In this document: positions 8,901 to 15,146 of the stretch, piece by piece
How positions within the stretch are numbered: the first letter of the stretch is position 1
How the letters are laid out: each line of letters begins with the position of its first letter
Assembly (NCBI GenBank): GCA_002307235.1
Contig: DBTV01000027.1
Span: forward strand, 16,393 to 47,545
Source of the DNA: Acidobacteriaceae bacterium UBA1307
GTDB lineage: Bacteria; Acidobacteriota; Terriglobia; Terriglobales; Acidobacteriaceae
DNA length: 31,153 nt
Direction: 5' to 3'
Program-made: the position numbers and the translations under genes
Notes under the pieces: model-generated
Database searches by the model: none
Told to the model about the DNA's origin: nothing
What the model saw: the letters and a program-made list of their open reading frames with translations, nothing else

Positions 8901-9360
8901 CAATGCCCAGAGCGGCCAGCCCTTCTCGGTGAGCTATTCCGCTTCATCGTCGAAGTATCCGGGCGTTGTCAGCGGCCGCGCCAACCGCAATGCAGGCGTG
9001 GCACTGTATCCGGGCAAGAAGACGCGCACACAGTGGTTCAACCCGGCGGCCTTCTCGGTTCCGACCGGAACGGTGAGTGGCGCCACGGTCAACGGTGCCA
9101 GCTACGGAACCAGCGGCTACAATCTGCTGCGTGGCCCCAAGTTCAACGACTGGGACATCAACCTGAAGAAGAACACCGAGTGGCACGGACACTACAATCT
9201 GCAGCTCCGCGCCGATGTCTTCAACGTCTTCAACCATCCTAACTTTGCCGTCCCGACCTCGAGCTACACCAGTTCCAGCTTTACCAAGGTGACTGGTATT
9301 TCTTCGACGCCCTCGTATGAGGCGCGCACGATCGAGTTCGCGGCGAAGTTCACCTTCTAG
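5986..9360 (+). CDS. TonB-dependent receptor with N-terminal carboxypeptidase-regulatory-like domain
   Basis: A 1124-aa outer-membrane protein. The start at ATG 5986 is chosen for its AGGGAGG ribosome site (5971-5977, 8-nt spacing) and the signal peptide that follows at once (about 1-34, ending SLRA). Residues about 38-125 form the carboxypeptidase-regulatory-like beta-sandwich (LTGTVSDQNGAVIPGATITV ... GTYKALILPPGHYTI). About 125-290 is the plug domain, including TPLNGR and an A-T-R-G-L segment. The remainder is a large beta-barrel ending in the aromatic sequence AAKFTF. Such receptors import oligosaccharides or other large ligands using TonB-ExbBD energy and are very numerous in Terriglobia. 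No SusD-like partner is adjacent. It is divergent from the wHTH-TM regulator and the GH43/esterase pair, which suggests uptake of products released by those enzymes (inference). A hairpin terminator follows. Confidence 0.93.
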   Translation: MSIQSRALGRSFRSVAFVLMTMLVLLGASRSLRAQGTTGALTGTVSDQNGAVIPGATITVHQVETNAEHVITSSDAGTYKALILPPGHYTIKVEKGGFKSTTQGGILLSINQTLTVDIKLEIGSATESVEVTTAPPVIQTEDSSVGQLIDSQSIQNTPLNGRLSVMGLIALAPGMQGVGAQDQAATRGLTVASGTGSRNSYGGLGIIFDGVINKEITLQRGEPEVPSLDALSQFKVLSTGAPAEFNEPTQIIVVSASGTNQYHGELFEYNRSKGTAAKSYFNGSQARSPYERNEFGGNFAGPVFIPHIYNGKDRTFFFFAYEGFKLTQSKALSTQQPTALMRQGIFTELTSTTLLDPSTGAAFTTNNVIPASRINSVSQKLLNLLIPTPTTSGVGTNTNELVPYKSDIQRISLRLDHKINDNNNVRFTWLRAFYGPNTTTGNDSLQGGNSGDGEHNSHFILGYTHTFSPTLVLDTNFDFFHLPIYRTPQNVSTDFAAIIPDLATQLINGAPHINFTRSGTQNIGETGSKDLEQAVQLNGSLTKVFAHHTVKIGASYVYDNHWNLQMQGGALDSNDQYEHGRFDFNGQYTGYDVADFLLGLPQLSAQATPASLAQRNISSQWAGYIQDDWKILPKLTINAGVRYDLQWFQPGPYNQNSLWIPSLSKIVIFGNTIPASVTSKYSNNVLQYVTTSAAAGLPNNVFSYLDRPSKNFAPRVGFAYEALPNTVVRGAFGIYFNLIPSFYVNEMMGNLPFTSLNTYTNSTTYASAFTMSNAFSTSSSVSSQPSVAAIHPLVTPYTEEYNLAVERQFSKGISLRVGYVGQHNLKQTNHGGSGNTAPELNLYDPAGSSYDFTKSAANNRPFASLGSIAYNMDPIFHSTMNSLQVGVHKQYNKNLSVGAEYQWVRVLGVENFENPTGKHMRDSYGPIAGITPQVLQLNYTYALPFGQGQFFFPHVNNTINKAIRGWEISGVVNAQSGQPFSVSYSASSSKYPGVVSGRANRNAGVALYPGKKTRTQWFNPAAFSVPTGTVSGATVNGASYGTSGYNLLRGPKFNDWDINLKKNTEWHGHYNLQLRADVFNVFNHPNFAVPTSSYTSSSFTKVTGISSTPSYEARTIEFAAKFTF

Positions 9361-9415
9361 CCCAACCCGAATGCGGCAACACAGCATCGCTTGCCGCCTC
9401 CGTCAGCAATACCTG

Positions 9416-9456
9416 CCGGGAAGAAGTTCTAAAGCTTCTTCCCGGTATCTTTTCTC
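9416..9456 (+). terminator. Intrinsic terminator after the TonB-dependent receptor
   Basis: CCGGGAAGAAG (9416-9426) pairs exactly with CTTCTTCCCGG (9435-9445) across an 8-nt loop and is followed by TATCTTTTCT. It lies 56 nt after the receptor stop codon and would separate the receptor transcript from the downstream secreted-protein gene, at least partly. Confidence 0.8.
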
Positions 9457-9529
9457 CCTGACCACTTTCTGCATTCGCTGTTCAACAGCATCCAACTGCC
9501 GGGACAGAGAAGCTGTCTCCGAGGCTGCA

Positions 9530-11101
9530 ATGAAAAAAGATCACTCTCTGAAACAGGTTTTCCTCTTTCTGTTTGCTTTGGTCGCACTCTGCTGTACGGA
9601 AGTCTCTGGCGAAACGCGTCATCCCTCCCCCGCCTCGCTCGACAAAAATAGCCGCGCACTGTTTGCCACCGCCATGCAGTGGGGCGACCGATATTATGAT
9701 GCGCAAACCGGCCTGTGCATGAAGCCTGAAGCACCGAGTCTTCTGCCCCTCGATCCACATTCCGGCGCGGTCCCCGGCCAGAAGTTTTTTATGGTGCGCG
9801 AGTCCTCTTGGTATGCCGTGGGCCTGTTGCTGCGCGATGAAAAGGGCGACCGCGCGCTCGCTGCCCGTGTGCTCGACGCCGTGCTCAAGCAGCAGTTTCA
9901 CACGCCGGGCAAGGCGTGGGATGGAACCTTTCGCCGCACGCCGAACGAGCCCGATCCGAACGACCATGCCGAACTCTGGAAGAACTACGATCCGAACTGG
10001 CGCGTCTTTATCGGCTCAACCTTTGCGCTGATCCTGAACGAGTATCCAGAGCGCGTGCCCGCCACGTTGCGCACACGCATGATTGCCTCCATCAACGACG
10101 CGCTGCTCGGTGAAATACATGAAGGCCGACTCGCGCCTTCTTACACGAATATTGCGCTGATGTATGGCTATCTTCTGGGCTATGCCGCCGAGCACGGTGG
10201 CAAGCCGGAGTGGCAAGCGCTGGCCAACAAGTGGCAGCACGATGTGTACGCGCTCTACAAAGAGCATGACGCCTTCAATGAATACAACTCGCCGACCTAT
10301 GCAGGCATAGACCTTTACGCGCTTGCTCTGTGGCGCGATTACGGCCAGAGCAAAGAGATGCGCGCGATGGCACGCACGATGGAAGATGGGCTGTGGCGTG
10401 CGACGGCGGCTTTTTACAATGCCAATCTGCGCAACATCAGTGGCCCCTACGACCGCTCGTACGGCATGGACATGCAAAGCTATGTGAGTGTCGACGGCCT
10501 GTGGCTGCGCATGATGCTTGATGCGCAGGATGCTCCGCTGACGCGCTTTGATCCGCCGGTGGACCACATTGCCGATCTATGGATCGTGCCATTGATGGCC
10601 GTGCTCGACGCACGCATTCCCGACGACGCCATGCAGATCTTCCGCCAGTTTCCCGGCGCCCACGCAGTGCGGAGCGCCATCGAAGGTCCGCGCGTGGCCA
10701 CGGCATGGATCGGCAAGACACTGATCTACGGCGGCGAAATCACCGGACAGACACGCCTCGTGGATGCGGCAAGCCAGTTTCATCCCGTCACCGCGCAGTG
10801 GCTCACGCCCACGGGACGCATTGGCTGGCTGAACATCATCCGCACACCTGCGATTGATGCCGAGGCTACGGAAAAAGGAATCGCGATCACGACCAAGCCG
10901 GGGAACGTCACCTATCGCATCACTGCGCCAGGACTGACGACCAGCCATTGGACGGCTTCCCAGTGGAAGCTCGAGGGGCTTGATGTGAATCTCGAATCCG
11001 ATGCCAAGGCTTTCAAGATCGAGGCAGGCACTGGCTATGTCGATGTGACGTATACCGATGTTACGAAGATCAACATGCGCTTTACGCAGACGCTGCAATA
11101 G
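9530..11101 (+). CDS. Secreted protein of unknown family, all-helical, possibly a carbohydrate-active enzyme
   Basis: A 523-aa protein. ATG 9530 is preceded by GAGG (5-nt spacing) and opens a signal peptide (MKKDHSLKQVFLFLFALVALCC..., cleavage near residue 27). I do not recognise the family with certainty. The body is rich in amphipathic helices with aromatic clusters, as in alpha/alpha-toroid lyases and hydrolases. Striking blocks are MVRESSWYAVGLLLRD (88-103), KNYDPNWRVFIG (151-162), FNEYNSPTYAGIDLYAL (249-265) and GPYDRSYGMDMQSYVS (305-320). Their Asn/Tyr/His/Asp/Arg residues look like a conserved catalytic or sugar-binding surface. The last 70 or so residues look beta-rich (ITTKPGNVTYRITAPGLT). 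Being downstream of a TonB-dependent receptor and near GH43 and esterase genes, a role in glycan breakdown is plausible but unproven. Confidence 0.7.
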   Translation: MKKDHSLKQVFLFLFALVALCCTEVSGETRHPSPASLDKNSRALFATAMQWGDRYYDAQTGLCMKPEAPSLLPLDPHSGAVPGQKFFMVRESSWYAVGLLLRDEKGDRALAARVLDAVLKQQFHTPGKAWDGTFRRTPNEPDPNDHAELWKNYDPNWRVFIGSTFALILNEYPERVPATLRTRMIASINDALLGEIHEGRLAPSYTNIALMYGYLLGYAAEHGGKPEWQALANKWQHDVYALYKEHDAFNEYNSPTYAGIDLYALALWRDYGQSKEMRAMARTMEDGLWRATAAFYNANLRNISGPYDRSYGMDMQSYVSVDGLWLRMMLDAQDAPLTRFDPPVDHIADLWIVPLMAVLDARIPDDAMQIFRQFPGAHAVRSAIEGPRVATAWIGKTLIYGGEITGQTRLVDAASQFHPVTAQWLTPTGRIGWLNIIRTPAIDAEATEKGIAITTKPGNVTYRITAPGLTTSHWTASQWKLEGLDVNLESDAKAFKIEAGTGYVDVTYTDVTKINMRFTQTLQ

Positions 11102-11492
11102 CAACGCTTCTTCCTTGAGCATGAGATGAATGAAATCCTCGCATCTCTGTTCTACGTCGGTAAGTTGCAAAACCACGCTGTTTAGCCATACTGAAGAGAA
11201 ACGAGTTCGTGAAGATCCACTACGGGAGTAAGACATCAAGAAGGTGAACATCCCCTTCTTGAGCCAACCAGCCAGGGTCGATGCCCCGTTCGGGATCGAC
11301 TTGAGCCGTTCGATCACTTGAAGGGCATTTGGGGACATGTGGGGGTATCGCGATTTGGAAAATTTTCAAGATACCCCCACGAGAGCTTGGCTCCCCTGAG
11401 GCCTCTTCAGACATAGAAATGCCATAGATCTCTGATTTTGCGATGATTATTTGCTTTTACTGGAGGTCTTAGGACGTTCTGGGAAGGGGTCT
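11102..11492. other. Gene-free, AT-richer, hairpin-dense intergenic region next to tRNA-Val
   Basis: 391 bp with no convincing coding sequence. It holds a row of inverted repeats: GAGATG/CATCTC (11123-11128 with 11142-11147), TCAAGAAGG/CCTTCTTGA (11236-11244 with 11254-11262), GTCGAT/ATCGAC (11277-11282 with 11295-11300), and the longest, GTGGGGGTAT/ATACCCCCAC (11339-11348 with 11371-11380). A minus-strand open frame crosses part of it but has no ribosome site, no family resemblance, and runs antisense through the end of the 523-aa gene. The region lies on the 3' side of tRNA-Val, where integrated elements often sit, but no integrase remnant or repeated tRNA end was seen. Confidence 0.6.
11339..11380. 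repeat. 10-bp inverted repeat with 22-nt loop
   Basis: GTGGGGGTAT (11339-11348) and ATACCCCCAC (11371-11380) are exact reverse complements. The loop contains the palindrome GAAAATTTTC. Neither strand has a T run after the stem, so a simple terminator is not supported. Confidence 0.6.
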
Positions 11493-11569
<77 letters not shown>

Positions 11570-11592
11570 CCTTTTTGAGGTGGGACTTCTCT

Positions 11593-11598
11593 ATTCTA
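11593..11598 (-). promoter_or_regulatory. Candidate -10 box for tRNA-Val
   Basis: TAGAAT on the minus strand (11598 to 11593), 24 nt upstream of the mature tRNA 5' end. The -35 region is not clear. Confidence 0.4.
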
Positions 11599-11662
11599 TC
11601 AGTGGTTGCGGCTTTCGTCTTCCCCCCTGCGCGTCGGCGGCGAAATTGATAGACTCAAGCCC

Positions 11663-12538
11663 GTGAGCACATTGATCATCAACGCCGACGACTTTGGTCT
11701 GACGGCCGGCGTCAACCGCGCCATCGGCGAACTGCACGCCTCCCACGCCTTAACCAGCACCACTCTCATGGCACGCGCCAAGGCGACCGAGGAGGCCATT
11801 CAGCAGGCACTTGCCACGCCCACGCTCGGCGTCGGCTGCCACGTGGTTCTGGTAGACGGCGAACCCAAGCTTTCGCCCACGCGCGATCTTCCTCATCTGG
11901 CAGATCCGCTTCAAGGCCAGTTTCGCCGGAAGCTCGGCAGCTTTCTGCTGTGGCTGCATGGACTCAAGCGGGATGGCAGCAGTGCAACAATCCGCGCCGC
12001 TGAAATCGAGGCCGAGGCCTACGCACAGATCTCTTCGCTTGCCGCGCGCGGCCTTCGCCTCACGCACATCGACACACACAAGCACACACACATGTTTCCC
12101 GCCGTGCTGCGGCCCGTGCTGCGTGCGGCGCGGCGCGCTGGCATCCACGTGGTGCGCAATCCCTTTGAGCCGGCATGGAGCGTGCGCGCAACGCCGGGGG
12201 CACCGTGGCTGCGCCGCTTCGAAGTCAACACGCTGCGGCGGCTCGAAAAAAACTTTAAAAAAATTGTCGCGGAAGAGGGCTTTGTAACCACCGATGGCGC
12301 GGTCGGCGTGCTGGCGACGGGCACGCTCAATGCTGCCACGGTGCGCGCCCTGCTTCGTGCGCTGCCTCGCCAGGGCGTCTTTGAGCTGGTCTCGCATCCG
12401 GGGTACAACGACGCCGATCTACGGCAGGCACACACGCGACTGCTGGCTTCGCGCGAGCTCGAACGCGCGGCGCTCAACGAACTGGTGCATGCAACAGGCC
12501 ATGAGCTTGTCAGCTTTGCCGCACTCGGCGCTCGATAA
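11663..12538 (+). CDS. ChbG/HpnK (YdjC-like) family carbohydrate deacetylase
   Basis: A 291-aa protein. GTG 11663 is chosen because it puts MSTLIINADDFGLT at the N-terminus, as in the family; the longer frame starts at an unsupported TTG (11606) and adds 19 low-complexity residues. No strong ribosome site is visible. This family removes N-acetyl groups from amino sugars (ChbG, chitooligosaccharide deacetylase) or acts in hopanoid side-chain formation (HpnK), using one divalent metal. Metal-site residues seen are Asp9-Asp10 in NADDFG, His60 in VGCHVVL, and the His cluster in IDTHKHTHMFP (139-143). FELVSHPGYND near the C-terminus is also typical. The HVVLVDGEPKLSP stretch resembles HpnK-labelled members. 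It lies 62 nt upstream of bshA in the same direction, which raises the possibility of a link to bacillithiol or glycoconjugate metabolism. No other hopanoid gene is present here. Confidence 0.85.
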   Translation: MSTLIINADDFGLTAGVNRAIGELHASHALTSTTLMARAKATEEAIQQALATPTLGVGCHVVLVDGEPKLSPTRDLPHLADPLQGQFRRKLGSFLLWLHGLKRDGSSATIRAAEIEAEAYAQISSLAARGLRLTHIDTHKHTHMFPAVLRPVLRAARRAGIHVVRNPFEPAWSVRATPGAPWLRRFEVNTLRRLEKNFKKIVAEEGFVTTDGAVGVLATGTLNAATVRALLRALPRQGVFELVSHPGYNDADLRQAHTRLLASRELERAALNELVHATGHELVSFAALGAR

Positions 12539-12600
12539 CCCGACTGCGCCTTTTGCTCTCCGTACGCATCTAAGAAAAGAAAACAACGAGGCAAAGAAGA

Positions 12601-13743
12601 ATGCGGATTGGAATTACATGCTACCCGACCTATGGTGGATCGGGCGTGGTAGCCACCGAGTTAGGCATTGAACTGGCGCATCTGGGCCACGATGTACACT
12701 TCATCTCCTACTCGCAGCCCTTCCGGCTGAGCGGCCGCGAAGAGGGCATCTGCTATCACGAGGTGCCGATCTCCAACTATCCGCTCTTCGAGTTTCCGCC
12801 TTACGAACTGGCGCTGGCCTCGCGCATGGCTGAGGTCGCCGAATACTACGATCTCGATCTGCTGCATGTGCACTACGCGATTCCGCACTCCGTCAGCGCG
12901 CTGCTGGCGCGCCATATGCTGGCCAAGCGCGGTCGTCGGCTGCCGTTTGTCACCACGCTGCATGGCACCGACATTACGCTGGTCGGCATGGATCGCTGCT
13001 ATCTGCCGATCACCAGCCATGCGATTGAAGAGAGCGATGGCGTCACCAGTATCTCCGAATACCTGAAGCGCGAGACCATTGCGCACTTCGACGTGACGCG
13101 GCCCATCGAGACGATTCATAACTTCGTCAACATCGAGACCTATGCGCCCATCGCCGACGAGCAGGCGCGCGCCAAGGCCCGGTTGCACTATGCCAAACCA
13201 GACGAAGCGCTTCTTCTTCATCTGTCGAACTTCCGCGCAGTCAAACGCGTGCCCGACGTGATCCGCATCTTTGCGCAGATTGCGCGAGAGACGCCAGCGC
13301 AACTGCTTCTGGCGGGCGATGGGCCAGACCGCTCCGCCGCCGAATGGCTTGCGCACGACCTGGGCATTCACCCGCGCGTACACTTTCTTGGAAAAAGAGA
13401 AAGCGTCAACGAACTGTTGCCGCTGGCGGATCTGGTGCTGATGCCGAGCGAGCTTGAATCCTTCGGACTGGCGGCACTCGAGGCGATGGCCTGCGGCGTG
13501 CCCGCCATCGCCACGCAGGTGGGCGGCGTACCAGAACTGATCGACGACGGCGTCACTGGGCGCCTCTTTTCTGTCGGCGACGTCTCCGCCATGGCGCAGG
13601 GCGCACTGGAGCTGCTCGGCAACCGCACGCGGCTCGATGCCATGCGCAAGGCCGCGCGGCAGACGGCCATCGAGCGATTCAGCGCCGCCAGCATCGTGCC
13701 ACAGTACGTGCGCTACTATCAGCAGGTTCTCGACCAAAGCTAG
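12601..13743 (+). CDS. bshA: N-acetyl-alpha-D-glucosaminyl L-malate synthase BshA
   Basis: A 380-aa GT4-family glycosyltransferase. BshA joins UDP-GlcNAc and L-malate, the first step of bacillithiol synthesis in the cytoplasm. The N-terminal MRIGITCYPTYGGSGVVATELG is close to diagnostic. Further signatures are VHYAIPHSVSALLAR, TTLHGTDITLVG, the NFR segment LLHLSNFRAVKRV, and the donor-site E-x7-E (Glu286...Glu294) in ELESFGLAALEAMACGVPAIAT. Length is normal for the family. A GAGG lies 9 nt before the ATG. Its stop codon overlaps the stop codon of the opposite gene (shared CTAG, 13740-13743). bshB (PIG-L deacetylase) and bshC are not in the window. Confidence 0.95.
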   Translation: MRIGITCYPTYGGSGVVATELGIELAHLGHDVHFISYSQPFRLSGREEGICYHEVPISNYPLFEFPPYELALASRMAEVAEYYDLDLLHVHYAIPHSVSALLARHMLAKRGRRLPFVTTLHGTDITLVGMDRCYLPITSHAIEESDGVTSISEYLKRETIAHFDVTRPIETIHNFVNIETYAPIADEQARAKARLHYAKPDEALLLHLSNFRAVKRVPDVIRIFAQIARETPAQLLLAGDGPDRSAAEWLAHDLGIHPRVHFLGKRESVNELLPLADLVLMPSELESFGLAALEAMACGVPAIATQVGGVPELIDDGVTGRLFSVGDVSAMAQGALELLGNRTRLDAMRKAARQTAIERFSAASIVPQYVRYYQQVLDQS

Positions 13744-14252
13744 CCGGCAACAACGGTCGCTACAAAACCCAGCCTGCGCCAGAAATCTTCCATCAGCGCA
13801 ACTGTTGCGGGCGAGGTCGCGGGAGCCGCGCGCAAGCGTACCTGTGCGCCCTCGGGCAGCGCAGAGGCCTCAGCCTCGATGGCGATGCATTGTTGTGGGC
13901 GATAGGTGGCCGCCGCCAGATCGGCGATCGAAAGCCGCAGGGTCGGTGTGGCAAAGACGGCGCGGGGCGGGGCCATGCGATCGAGCAGCCAGAAGATTTC
14001 CAGCTTCGATTCGAGTTCGTCGGGCACGCAGTCGATGACCAGATCGGCCTCGCGAACGGCGTCCTCGATGGTCGCCACAAACTGAACAGCGGCGAGCGCC
14101 GCGGCGTTCAACTGTGCACGCAAAGCCTCTTGCGCATGATGCAGATGCGATGGCATCACATCTTCGAGCAGAACCGTGAAGCCGGCACGCGCCGATAATT
14201 CGGCCAGCCTGCGTCCCAGCGGTCCTGCTCCGATGATGGCGACCGTCGGCAA
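13740..14252 (-). CDS. Single-domain 3-hydroxyacyl-CoA dehydrogenase NAD-binding protein
   Basis: A 170-aa protein read from TTG 14252, which directly follows the stop codon of the upstream 59-aa gene (TAG, one base, TTG), so translational coupling is likely. It begins with a Rossmann nucleotide-binding motif (TVAIIGAGPLGRRLAELSARAGFTVLLEDV). ADLVIDCVPDELESKLEIFWLLDRMAPPRAVFATPTLRLSIADLA follows, as in the 3HCDH_N domain. The C-terminal 3HCDH domain and the usual 280 or more residues are missing. The catalytic His of true dehydrogenases (normally in the E/H pair) is not evident. It may be a reduced regulatory or binding protein, or an eroded gene that kept its frame; function unknown. The TTG start is inferred from position and coupling, not from a good ribosome site. 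Confidence 0.7.
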   Translation of the reverse strand: MPTVAIIGAGPLGRRLAELSARAGFTVLLEDVMPSHLHHAQEALRAQLNAAALAAVQFVATIEDAVREADLVIDCVPDELESKLEIFWLLDRMAPPRAVFATPTLRLSIADLAAATYRPQQCIAIEAEASALPEGAQVRLRAAPATSPATVALMEDFWRRLGFVATVVAG

Positions 14253-14253
14253 G

Positions 14254-14433
14254 CTACTGTTCGAGGGCCTTGAGCAGATCGTCTGCAGCCGGGTGCGACT
14301 GACGCAGGTGCTCGGCAACGCGCGCGCGCTCCTCGGGCGTCAACGCCGAAACATTGGAAAGCACGCGACGCAGCGTCACCGAAACGTCGTCAATGTAATT
14401 CATCAAGCGGATAGCTTCACCAGACAGGGGCAT
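14254..14433 (-). CDS. Small conserved-looking protein of 59 residues
   Basis: An ATG at 14433 (GAGG 10 nt upstream) opens a 59-codon frame ending at TAG 14254-14256. An internal ATG at 14403 is the alternative, giving 49 residues. The protein is acidic and helical: MNYIDDVSVTLRRVL, SNVSALTPEERARVAEHLRQ, SHPAADDLLKALEQ. It has good GC3 bias. Its stop is one base before the start of the 3HCDH_N protein, so the two form a coupled minus-strand unit. No known family is recognised. The tight junction and normal codon use argue that it is a real gene, not a chance frame. Confidence 0.65.
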   Translation of the reverse strand: MPLSGEAIRLMNYIDDVSVTLRRVLSNVSALTPEERARVAEHLRQSHPAADDLLKALEQ

Positions 14434-14536
14434 GAACGTTTGACCTCATTCAAAGAATTTACTTTCTTATTCTAACGGGACAGGGGCAAGACAAAGAGTA
14501 GCAAAAGAAATTCCTCTGCCCGCTTGTGGTTTTGCG

Positions 14537-14574
14537 CCCAAAACGAAGTTGCCCCGCCGCAGTGGCGAGGCAAC
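14537..14574 (-). terminator. Intrinsic terminator of secG
   Basis: On the minus strand an 11-bp stem (14574-14564 with 14558-14548, one G-U pair) and a 5-nt loop are followed by TTCGTTTT. It begins 24 nt after the secG stop codon. Confidence 0.8.
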
Positions 14575-14597
14575 CGAAACTGAATCGAAACTGGAAG

Positions 14598-14909
14598 CTA
14601 CTTGGCAGGCTGCGCCGGAGCGCTGATCGGAGCCGACTTCTCTCCGCCGAGCACCGAATTGGCGTTGTTGCCGCGCACAAACAGCACGACCAGGCCAATC
14701 GAGGTGCACATGAAGACAATGGCCGCCCATGTGGTCAGTCGCGTCAACACGTTGGCCGCAGCGCGCGGTCCGAAGGCGGTCTGCGATCCTTGTCCGCCGA
14801 AAGCACCCGCCAGATCAGCCGAACGGCCCTGCTGCAAGAGCACGACGCCGATCAGAAAGAAGCACACAATCACGTGGACGGTAATCACTGCGTAGAAAAG
14901 GATGTTCAT
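14598..14909 (-). CDS. secG: Preprotein translocase subunit SecG
   Basis: A 103-aa protein from ATG 14909. SecG is the small two-span inner-membrane subunit of the SecYEG protein-export channel. The N-terminal span (MNILFYAVITVHVIVCFFLIGVVLLQ) leads into the conserved loop QQGRSADLAGAFGGQGSQTAFG, and then the second span (about 58-78, LTTWAAIVFMCTSIGLVVLFV). The tail is Ala/Pro-rich. The frame is open upstream into the tRNA-Leu gene, but the Met before the first membrane helix is the family start. It sits 50 nt downstream of tRNA-Leu(GAG) in the same orientation, so the two may share a transcript. A hairpin terminator follows. Confidence 0.95.
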   Translation of the reverse strand: MNILFYAVITVHVIVCFFLIGVVLLQQGRSADLAGAFGGQGSQTAFGPRAAANVLTRLTTWAAIVFMCTSIGLVVLFVRGNNANSVLGGEKSAPISAPAQPAK

Positions 14910-14959
14910 GGGAGAAGTAGCTTTCCAAGTCTGTCCGGGCTTGCCGAACTCAAATTCTA

Positions 14960-15045
14960 TGGTGCGGAGGAGGGGACTTGAACCCCTATGCCTTGTGGGC
15001 ACTAGCACCTCAAGCTAGCGCGTCTGCCAATTTCGCCACCCCCGC
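14960..15045 (-). tRNA. tRNA-Leu (anticodon GAG)
   Basis: Reading the minus strand from 15045, acceptor GCGGGGG pairs with CCTCCGC (one G-U). T8-G9, the D arm with AAATTGG, anticodon stem CTAGC / GCTAG with loop TTGAGGT (anticodon GAG), a long class II variable arm (TGCCC...GGCA), and T loop TTCAAGT follow. The discriminator is A and CCA is encoded (14960-14962). Length is 86 nt with CCA, normal for a leucine tRNA. Confidence 0.97.
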
Positions 15046-15062
15046 ACGGAAGCAACTCCCTA

Positions 15063-15068
15063 AGTATA
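15063..15068 (-). promoter_or_regulatory. -10 box for the tRNA-Leu / secG transcript
   Basis: TATACT on the minus strand (15068 to 15063), 18 nt before the mature tRNA 5' end, so initiation near 15056 would leave a short leader. The matching -35 is poor. Confidence 0.5.
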
Positions 15069-15146
15069 GCAAAGGATGCGTTTGTGTGCACCCCTGACAC
15101 AAGACATTCTTTTTCAGCCTCTTCGGTATACACTTTTGGCAAGCCT

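Noticed and set aside
11126..11185. 19-codon plus-strand frame (MNEILASLFYVG...)
   Set aside because: It contains one arm of an inverted repeat and has no supporting context; too short to separate from chance.
10577..11338. 253-codon minus-strand frame over the end of the 523-aa gene and the hairpin region
   Set aside because: No ribosome site or recognised motif, and two thirds is antisense to a real gene.
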